A program made the position numbers and the translations under genes. DNA of 12,493 nt from JBLHOS01 sp047623825 (GTDB taxonomy: Bacteria > Pseudomonadota > Alphaproteobacteria > Rhodobacterales > Rhodobacteraceae): NCBI GenBank assembly GCA_047623825.1, contig JBLHOS010000084.1, positions 1 to 12,493 of the forward strand, in the 5' to 3' direction. Numbering within the stretch: position 1 is the stretch's first letter; each line of letters begins with the position of its first letter. Positions 7,612 to 12,493 of this stretch are shown one piece after another. The notes under the pieces are model-generated. The model was not told where the DNA came from, did not search any database, and saw only the letters and a program-made list of their open reading frames with translations.

Positions 7612-8034
7612 ATGATCACATTGACACTGGCGCGTGAGATGATCCGCGTTGCGCTTGAGACCAGTCACCAGATGGGGCTGAAGCCGATGTCGGTTGCCGT
7701 TTTGGATGCCGGTGGGCATTTGCTGGCGTTTGAGCGTGAAGATGGCGCCAGCCCGGGCCGGTTCGAGATTGCCTTTGGTAAGGCCTACGGCGCTGTGATG
7801 CTGGGCATGCCCGGCAGTGCACAGATGGCGCGCGCCGAGGAGCAACCCTATTTCATCGCGGCCGCAGCGGTGGCTTTCGGCGGTAAGATGATCCCGGTTC
7901 CGGGCGGTGTGCTGGTCAAAGATGCGACAGGCGCCGTTATTGGTGCCGTTGGGGTTACAGGCGACAGTTCTGACAATGACGCAACCGCCGCCTTGGCTGG
8001 GATCAAGGCCGCTGGCTTTACCGGGGTCGCATGA
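7612..8034 (+). CDS. GlcG/HbpS (DUF336) family protein
   Basis: This 140-residue protein belongs to the GlcG/HbpS family (heme-degrading-type domain, formerly DUF336). The whole length is the domain: residues 24-40 give MSVAVLDAGGHLLAFER, then AFGKAYGAVMLGMP (54-67), a PVPGGVLVKD segment (95-104) and GAVGVTGDSSDNDATAA (111-127), all family blocks. The streptomycete member HbpS binds heme; E. coli GlcG lies in the glycolate operon, but its function there is unsettled. The ATG at 7612 is preceded by GAAGAG; the frame is open back to a TTG at 7597, inside the upstream 17-bp repeats, so the ATG is preferred. Its stop overlaps the next gene's start (ATGA), indicating translational coupling. Position after glcB supports a link to glycolate/glyoxylate metabolism. 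Confidence 0.85.
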   Translation: MITLTLAREMIRVALETSHQMGLKPMSVAVLDAGGHLLAFEREDGASPGRFEIAFGKAYGAVMLGMPGSAQMARAEEQPYFIAAAAVAFGGKMIPVPGGVLVKDATGAVIGAVGVTGDSSDNDATAALAGIKAAGFTGVA

Positions 8035-8414
8035 GGCAACTGGTTTCCTCAGGGTCTGAATTTGAGGCGCAGATCGGATATTCGCGCGCAGTGCGTGATG
8101 GCGAATGGGTCTTTGTCGCTGGCACCACCGGGTTTGATTACGCCACGATGGAGATCAGCGCGGATGTGGCCGCCCAGACCGAGCAGACTTTTGCCACCAT
8201 GGACAAGGCCCTGCGAGAGGCCGGTGCGACGATGGCTGATGTGGTCCGCGTGCGGTACTTATTGACCGATGCGGCCAATTGGGAAGCCTGCTGGCCAGTG
8301 ACCCGCAAATGGCTGGGTGACGTGCGCCCGGCCGCCACCATGATGGTTGTGGCCCTTCAAGATCCTCGGATGAAGATCGAAATTGAGGTGACTGCACGCA
8401 TTGCGGCCAAGTGA
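8031..8414 (+). CDS. Rid-family (YjgF/YER057c/UK114) protein lacking the catalytic Arg
   Basis: This 127-residue protein covers a complete Rid domain (chorismate-mutase-like trimer in the family). The N-terminal IGYSRAV aligns with the IGPY segment of RidA, with Y17 at the same place. FVAGTTGFD follows at 28-36, then ADVVRVRYLLTD (69-80) and the C-terminal RMKIEIEVTA with E119. RidA hydrolyses reactive enamines and imines from PLP enzymes and needs R105 in its PARS motif. Here that segment is RPAAT (99-103), with A102 at the Arg position, so canonical imine deaminase activity is unlikely. The Arg-less, RPAAT form is a subfamily trait rather than a local mutation, as far as I recall. The ATG overlaps the glcG-like stop by four bases. 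The product is likely co-expressed with its neighbour; its substrate is unknown. Confidence 0.9.
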   Translation: MRQLVSSGSEFEAQIGYSRAVRDGEWVFVAGTTGFDYATMEISADVAAQTEQTFATMDKALREAGATMADVVRVRYLLTDAANWEACWPVTRKWLGDVRPAATMMVVALQDPRMKIEIEVTARIAAK

Positions 8415-8432
8415 TGCCTGTTATCTAGGCAT
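8414..8432. terminator. Weak hairpin after the Rid gene
   Basis: ATGCCT (8414-8419) and AGGCAT (8427-8432) form a 6-bp stem with a 7-base loop immediately after the Rid stop codon. There is no T run behind it, so it may be only a weak or processing-related structure. Confidence 0.25.
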
Positions 8433-8526
8433 GTGCGCGGATGCAGAGCGGTGACTGCGCAGATCGGGGTAGTCCGTTGGGCCGAAAGCCTCTATATCTA
8501 TCAAAATAATTGCTCAGGGGTTCTTC

Positions 8527-9306
8527 ATGGCACGACCGGTCATCGGCATCATCGGTAACCAACAGATGATTAACGATCAGTATGAGACCCATGCCGTTGG
8601 ACGGATGAATTCTGAGGCGGTGGCCGAGGTCAGCGGGGCAATCCCGATGATGATCCCGTCAGATCCGCGTTTGGTTTGCCACAATGATCTGATGGATGTG
8701 TGCGACGGTTTCTTGTTCACTGGTGGGCGCGCTAATGTGCATCCAGAGGAATACGGCGAACCGGAAACTGAGGCTCATGGGCAGTTTGAACGATCCCGCG
8801 ATGCGTTGGTGTTGCCATTGATCCGGGGCTGCGTTGAGCGTGGTTTACCGATCATGGGTTTGTGTCGCGGTTTTCAGGAGGTGAATGTTGCCATGGGAGG
8901 CTCCCTGTATCCTGAGATCCGGGAATTGCCCGGGCGGATGAACCACCGGATGCCCCCAGACGGCACGATGGAAGAGAAATTTGCGCTCCGCCATATAGTG
9001 CACTTTACCGAAAATGGTGTGTTTCATCGCATGATGGGCGCCCAAGACGTCATGACCAACACATTGCACGGCCAAGGGATCAAAACTGCGGGACCACGTG
9101 TGGTGATCGATGGTTGGGCGCCTGATGGCACGCCAGAGGCAGCCTATATCGACGACGCCCCCGGATTTACGCTGTCGGTTCAGTGGCACCCGGAATACCG
9201 TGCGGCTGAGGATCCAGTATCGCGGCCTTTGTTTGAGGCATTTGGTGAGGCGGTGCGGGCCTGGTCGCAAGGACGCCGATCCGTGAGCGCCAAAGAGCTC
9301 GCCTAG
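8527..9306 (+). CDS. C26-family gamma-glutamyl hydrolase (PuuD-like class I amidotransferase fold)
   Basis: This 259-residue protein of the peptidase C26/class I glutamine amidotransferase fold resembles gamma-glutamyl-GABA hydrolase PuuD. The nucleophile is C113 in GLCRGFQEVNVAMGG, and the rest of the triad is H221 and E223 in QWHPEY. The oxyanion-region FTGGRANVHPEEYG (64-77) is also typical. Such enzymes release glutamate from gamma-glutamylated amines, as in putrescine breakdown; the exact substrate here is not evident because no other Puu genes are in view. The start at 8527 has AGGGG 6 bases upstream. It is separated by 112 bases from the Rid gene and may have its own promoter. Its TAG overlaps the opposite-strand TAG of the DUF1272 gene (CTAG at 9303-9306), so the two genes share their last bases. 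Confidence 0.92.
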   Translation: MARPVIGIIGNQQMINDQYETHAVGRMNSEAVAEVSGAIPMMIPSDPRLVCHNDLMDVCDGFLFTGGRANVHPEEYGEPETEAHGQFERSRDALVLPLIRGCVERGLPIMGLCRGFQEVNVAMGGSLYPEIRELPGRMNHRMPPDGTMEEKFALRHIVHFTENGVFHRMMGAQDVMTNTLHGQGIKTAGPRVVIDGWAPDGTPEAAYIDDAPGFTLSVQWHPEYRAAEDPVSRPLFEAFGEAVRAWSQGRRSVSAKELA

Positions 9307-9662
9307 CGCTGTCCCGACGGCACGTCCTTTAAGCGTTTTACCATCTGCGCGACGTCGTCTTTTGAATACTTGGAATGGACCCTGATTTGGCTGGCCGGTT
9401 GGTTGGCCAAACCCAGTTTAGGTGCATTACGGTAAGCGATCATCGGCCGTATCGGGCGTGGTGCGAACCCGCCGCCGCAGGTTGGGCAGACATTGTGCAG
9501 CACGTTCTGGACGCAGCTTGCGCAATATGTGCATTCATAGCTGCAGATTTGGGCTGCGTCCGAGTTCGGTGGCAACTCGGCATCGCACCATTCACAATTG
9601 GGTCTGATCTGGAGCATTTTAGGATCTTCTGTGCTGGTATCTGCGGATTTGGATTTAGCCAT
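9303..9662 (-). CDS. DUF1272 cysteine-rich (zinc-ribbon-like) protein
   Basis: This 119-residue protein contains a DUF1272 domain at about residues 16-72: MLQIRPNCEWCDAELPP, then ICSYECTYCASC and CPTCGG. Eight cysteines (23, 26, 40, 44, 47, 50, 59, 62) in C-x2-C pairs suggest two metal, probably zinc, sites. A basic C-terminal tail of about 45 residues follows, longer than the bare family domain. The role of the family is unknown. The ATG at 9662 overlaps the ligase stop (ATGGCTAA), implying translational coupling; M16 (9617), where family members often begin, is an alternative start. As third gene of the exonuclease-ligase operon it could be a nucleic-acid-binding accessory factor, but that is a guess from position. 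The frame is open upstream to 9899, overlapping the ligase, and that part is not coding. Confidence 0.8.
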   Translation of the reverse strand: MAKSKSADTSTEDPKMLQIRPNCEWCDAELPPNSDAAQICSYECTYCASCVQNVLHNVCPTCGGGFAPRPIRPMIAYRNAPKLGLANQPASQIRVHSKYSKDDVAQMVKRLKDVPSGQR

Positions 9663-11247
9663 AGAGGTTGAGCATTTCAAGCAGATCTTCGAAGCTGTTA
9701 GCCTCACGCGCGGGTTTGTCTTGGCGCCAGCGCAGCATGCGTGGAAATCGCAGTGCGACGCCGGATTTGTGCCGAGTTGAGGCCTGGATCCCCTCAAACG
9801 CAATTTCAAAAACATGGTGCGGGGTGACGGCGCGGACTGGGCCGAACCGATCAGTGGTGTTGCGCCGAACCCAAGCGGTGATCTGGGTGAACTCTGCATC
9901 CGTCAGGCCAGAATAGGCCTTGGTGAAAGGCACCAGATCGTCGCCCTTCCAGACCGCAAAGGTGAAGTCGGTATAAAGCGTGGCGCGCCGCCCAGACCCA
10001 GCTTGGGCGTAGATCATCACCGCATCGATGGTCAGTGGGTCGAGCTTCCATTTCCACCAATCACCTTTTTTGCGACCCGCCAGATACGGTGCGTTACGAC
10101 GTTTAAGCATCAGACCCTCAGCCCCAAGTTCGCGGCTGTTGCCGCGTGCATCGGCCAGATCGGGCCAGTCAGTGGCAGGTAGTTCTGGTGACAGGCGTAA
10201 AGGCACCTTGGGCGGCACCTGTGCGAGGGCCTGTTGCAGCTGTGCGCGCCGATCCGACAGGGGGCGGGCGCGCCAATCAACGCCACCAAATTCCAACAGA
10301 TCATAGGCCATCAGGATCACTGGCGCCTCTGCCAGCAATTTTTTGGGCACGGTCTTGCGCCCGATGCGCGATTGCAGGCGGGAAAACGACAGGGGGGCAC
10401 CGTCTTTGAAGGCCAATATCTCACCATCAAGGACCGTGCCGTCGGGCAAAAAGTCCTTGGCAATGGCCAGTTCAGGAAAGCTGTCGGTTATCAGGTCCTC
10501 ACCGCGCGACCAAAGAAAATGTTCTCCTCCGCGCAGAATCAATTGGCCGCGAAGACCGTCCCATTTACGCTCTGCCAGCCAGTCGGAAACTGGGCCCAGA
10601 TCAGCTGGTGCGCCGTCCAGTTGATAGGCCAGATAAAACGGGTAGGGGCGTGACAGATCTGCGGTTGGATCGGGGGCCTCAACCAGCGCATGAAAGCTGA
10701 TTGTATCGGGGGACCAATTGCCCATCAGTCGGTGGGTCAAGTCTGGCTGATCAATTCCTGTTGCCTGCGACAACGCGCGCGTCATCAGTTTTTGGCTGAC
10801 ACCCATGCGCCAACCACCTGTGATCAACTTATTGAAAACAAGTCGTTCTGTGGCGGATAGCTGACCCCATGCCAGTACAATCGCGGCCTTTTTGGCGTCC
10901 TCATCTTGGCTTGCAAGTGCGCGCAAAAGGGTGATCCAATGGGTGAGGCTTTGGTCGCTGGTTTGGGTTGCGGGTGGCAGGACCAGGGCAATCGTTTCCG
11001 ACAGATCGCCCACGATCGGATAACATTCCTCAAATAACCACAGTGGGATGCCCGCCACCTCTGCTGCACATTTGCGCAATAAGGTCGTGGTCACTGCGCG
11101 CCGTGGCCTGCGGCCGGACAAAAGAGCAATGGTCCATAGCTTGTCATCATCCGGGGCCGCGCGGAAATACTGGGCCAAAGCGGCGGTCTTGGCGCTGGTC
11201 TTGGTGGTTTGATCAAGGGCAGTGAATAGTGCTGCAAACTGCTTCAT
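9655..11247 (-). CDS. ATP-dependent DNA ligase (bacterial repair-cluster type)
   Basis: This 530-residue ATP-dependent DNA ligase belongs to the bacterial type found beside an MBL-fold exonuclease, often annotated as cisplatin-damage-response ligase. An alpha-helical N-terminal DNA-binding domain covers about residues 1-190. The adenylation domain follows, with lysine K228 in the ERKWDG motif, LDGEI (273-277), MAYDLLEF (313-320), EGLMLKRR (377-384) and WWKWKLDP (397-404). The C-terminal OB-fold ends with the motif RFPRMLRWR (500-508). It seals 5'-phosphate/3'-hydroxyl nicks via a ligase-AMP intermediate and is additional to the NAD-dependent LigA expected elsewhere. The ATG overlaps the exonuclease stop (ATGA, 11244-11247), and its own stop overlaps the DUF1272 start. 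All motifs are intact. The family usually also neighbours an Lhr-type helicase and a phosphoesterase, which are missing here. Confidence 0.95.
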   Translation of the reverse strand: MKQFAALFTALDQTTKTSAKTAALAQYFRAAPDDDKLWTIALLSGRRPRRAVTTTLLRKCAAEVAGIPLWLFEECYPIVGDLSETIALVLPPATQTSDQSLTHWITLLRALASQDEDAKKAAIVLAWGQLSATERLVFNKLITGGWRMGVSQKLMTRALSQATGIDQPDLTHRLMGNWSPDTISFHALVEAPDPTADLSRPYPFYLAYQLDGAPADLGPVSDWLAERKWDGLRGQLILRGGEHFLWSRGEDLITDSFPELAIAKDFLPDGTVLDGEILAFKDGAPLSFSRLQSRIGRKTVPKKLLAEAPVILMAYDLLEFGGVDWRARPLSDRRAQLQQALAQVPPKVPLRLSPELPATDWPDLADARGNSRELGAEGLMLKRRNAPYLAGRKKGDWWKWKLDPLTIDAVMIYAQAGSGRRATLYTDFTFAVWKGDDLVPFTKAYSGLTDAEFTQITAWVRRNTTDRFGPVRAVTPHHVFEIAFEGIQASTRHKSGVALRFPRMLRWRQDKPAREANSFEDLLEMLNLYG

Positions 11248-12269
11248 TGCGGTGCACCTGTGGTGTCACCCCCAGGGGTCTCAACCTCATCTTCTTGGCC
11301 GCCAAATTCGGTTGGCACCACCTGTGCATCGTATCCCTGATCGATCAGCCATCTGCAAAAAGCAGTTGTATAGCCATGGGTCACAAAGATGCGCTCAGCA
11401 CCTGTGGCCTTGATCGCGGAGTTTAGTCCAGCCCAGTCGGCGTGATCTGACATGACAAAACCGCGATCGGCGGCACGCCGGCGGCGCACACCGCGCAGGG
11501 CCATCCAACCTGAGGCAAACCCCGTTGAGACCGGACCAAACCGGTGCAACCACGCTGATCCCAACGCTGATGGCGGAGCCACGATCATCGCACCCGGGGC
11601 GGTTTTCGCATCAAAGTCAGGATCGACAAATCGAGTGGCGGGCAGGGTGATGCCTTGCGTGCGCAGAACCTTATTTGAGGCTTCTATTGCGCCGTGGGTC
11701 AAGATCGGGCCAAGGGTTGGATCTAGAAGACTAAGCACGCGCTGCGCCTTGCCCAAGGCATAACACCCAATCACAGATCCCCGACCTGCTGCGGCATTAT
11801 CCGCCCACCATGTATTGATTTGATGGGCTAATTCGCTCTGTGGCGTCCAGTTGAACACTGGTAGGCCAAAGGTGCTTTCGGTGATGAAGGCATGGCATTG
11901 CACGGGATCGAACGGCTCACTCAGGCTGTCATCGACGGTTTTATAATCACCTGAGGCGACCCAGACCTCGCCTGCGACCTCTACCCGGATCTGGGCAGAG
12001 CCCGGTACGTGGCCTGCGGGGTGAAAACTGACCTTTGCGCGACCGATCTGGCGGGTCTCGCCAAAGTCGATTGTCTCAAGCTGGATCGTACCCAGACGGT
12101 GGCGAATGATCGGGGCTGCGGCTTTTGTTGACAAATAGCTGCCGTGACCCGGTCTTGAATGATCGGAATGGCCATGCGTGATCAACGCCCGCGGCACAGG
12201 TTTCCACGGGTCGATATAAAAATCTCCCGCTTCGCAGTAAATGCCGCGATCTGTAAAGCTGAGCACCAT
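11244..12269 (-). CDS. Ligase-associated DNA exonuclease, metallo-beta-lactamase fold
   Basis: This 341-residue protein is of the MBL/beta-CASP-like family associated with bacterial ATP-dependent ligases, related in fold to SNM1/Artemis and CPSF73 nucleases. Metal-binding motifs are visible: THGHSDH (31-37), H87 in PAGHVPGS, D108 in SGDYK, SDHADW (274-279) and the late histidine H298 in VTHGY. ESTFGLPVF (131-139) is a further family block. It should process DNA ends or crosslinked DNA before ligation. The start ATG at 12269 gives the typical opening (TDRGIYCEAGDFYIDPW); the Shine-Dalgarno is weak (AGAAGGGA, complement of 12282-12289, about 13 bases upstream). It is first in a three-gene overlapping operon. 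A 23-bp dyad lies 16 bases upstream of the start, and an IS3-type element ends roughly 70 bases upstream. Confidence 0.93.
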   Translation of the reverse strand: MVLSFTDRGIYCEAGDFYIDPWKPVPRALITHGHSDHSRPGHGSYLSTKAAAPIIRHRLGTIQLETIDFGETRQIGRAKVSFHPAGHVPGSAQIRVEVAGEVWVASGDYKTVDDSLSEPFDPVQCHAFITESTFGLPVFNWTPQSELAHQINTWWADNAAAGRGSVIGCYALGKAQRVLSLLDPTLGPILTHGAIEASNKVLRTQGITLPATRFVDPDFDAKTAPGAMIVAPPSALGSAWLHRFGPVSTGFASGWMALRGVRRRRAADRGFVMSDHADWAGLNSAIKATGAERIFVTHGYTTAFCRWLIDQGYDAQVVPTEFGGQEDEVETPGGDTTGAPQ

Positions 12270-12285
12270 GTCTTGGCCGATCCCT

Positions 12286-12308
12286 TCTCAACATTGATGT
12301 TGTTGAGA
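12286..12308. promoter_or_regulatory. Dyad operator candidate before the repair operon
   Basis: TCTCAACA (12286-12293), 7 bases, then TGTTGAGA (12301-12308) forms a perfect 8-bp inverted repeat 16 bases upstream of the exonuclease ATG. Size and symmetry suit a dimeric repressor. It does not match the alphaproteobacterial LexA direct repeat GTTC-N7-GTTC. As RNA it could also form a hairpin that overlaps the weak ribosome-binding region. Confidence 0.4.
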
Positions 12309-12337
12309 TTAGCACGCCGATGCCGATATGCATCGGT

Positions 12338-12493
12338 AATCCCGCCATTTTTAATGGGGTGCGTTTGTAGAACTTACGCGGCCATTTTCAGTTTCTGTGC
12401 GGGTGTGATGCCGCCGATACCCATATTCGGGCGGTCGTTGTTGTAAGTCCATAGCCATAGCGTGGCGAAGTCTTGAGCCTCCCACTGGCCGGT
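12338..12493 (-). mobile_element. 3' end of an IS3-family insertion sequence (runs off the window)
   Basis: The right edge enters an insertion sequence, recognised from the transposase tail. The IS end should lie shortly downstream of the transposase stop. Beyond the stop is a small hairpin (CCATT, 12345-12349, and AATGG, 12353-12357, with a TTT loop). I cannot fix the terminal base because only one end is present and no target duplication is visible, so the left boundary is approximate. Confidence 0.55.
12374..12493 (-). CDS. IS3-family transposase OrfB, C-terminal fragment
   Basis: The last 39 codons plus TAA of a transposase, read in from beyond the window end. The fragment reads TGQWEAQDFATLWLW, then YNNDRPNMGIGGITPAQ, then KLKMAA. 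YNNDRPN followed by GITPAQKL is characteristic of the C-terminus of IS3-family OrfB (DDE integrase core, rve type). The catalytic residues lie outside the window, so whether the element is intact cannot be judged. Confidence 0.88.
   Translation of the reverse strand, partial: TGQWEAQDFATLWLWTYNNDRPNMGIGGITPAQKLKMAA

Noticed and set aside
9663..9899. Longer start for the DUF1272 gene
   Set aside because: It would overlap the conserved ligase C-terminus by more than 230 bases; the overlap start at 9662 fits operon coupling and the domain.
12286..12308. LexA (SOS) box before the repair operon
   Set aside because: The element is an inverted repeat TCTCAACA-N7-TGTTGAGA, not the alphaproteobacterial GTTC-N7-GTTC direct repeat.
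1..12493. tRNA, rRNA, toxin-antitoxin or phage-defence genes
   Set aside because: Looked for by eye on both strands; no cloverleaf with conserved arms, no rRNA segments and no small paired toxin-antitoxin frames were recognised.

Overview
The window looks like chromosomal core DNA of an alphaproteobacterium, most likely of the Roseobacter group (Rhodobacterales). This is inferred from moderate GC content, an E. coli-type PepN, a DUF1272 protein, a Rid-family protein with an RPAAT motif, and an IS3-type transposase tail. No search was run. Coding density is high, and nothing suggests a large horizontally acquired island apart from the insertion sequence entering at the right edge.

Layout. (1) At 122-841 (+) is a small exported lytic-transglycosylase-like protein. 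It meets, stop to stop with no gap, a two-helix membrane protein of unknown function (842-1264, -). (2) At 1509-2255 (+) is a seven-helix DUF1624/HGSNAT_cat-type membrane protein. It converges, with an 18-base gap, on pepN (2274-4847, -), a complete aminopeptidase N. (3) A 422-base divergent intergenic region (4848-5269) separates pepN from glcB. It holds a cluster of DnaA-box-like 9-mers and three helically phased TTGCAA-type sites. (4) At 5270-9306 (+) run malate synthase G (glcB), a GlcG/HbpS-type protein, a Rid-family protein (ATGA overlap with the previous gene) and a class I amidotransferase-like C26 hydrolase. Three tandem 17-bp degenerate repeats containing a TTAA-N7-TTAAC site lie just upstream of the glcG-like gene. 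(5) At 9303-12269 (-) is a tightly overlapping operon: metallo-beta-lactamase-fold DNA exonuclease, ATP-dependent DNA ligase, then a DUF1272 zinc-ribbon-like protein. This is part of the bacterial ligase/exonuclease/Lhr-type helicase/phosphoesterase repair cluster; the helicase and phosphoesterase are absent next to it. (6) The right edge holds the 3' end of an IS3-family transposase (12374-12493, -).

How the genes fit together. glcB supplies malate from glyoxylate and acetyl-CoA. The three genes after it encode a glycolate-locus-associated protein, an enamine/imine-type protein and a gamma-glutamyl-amide hydrolase, all plausibly small-molecule metabolism or clean-up, but a joint pathway is not proven. 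The exonuclease and ligase act together in DNA break or crosslink repair. Nothing here is a clear novel system. The most informative signals are regulatory: the pepN-glcB intergenic sites, the 17-bp repeats before the glcG-like gene, the dyad before the repair operon, and the truncated repair operon carrying a DUF1272 gene.
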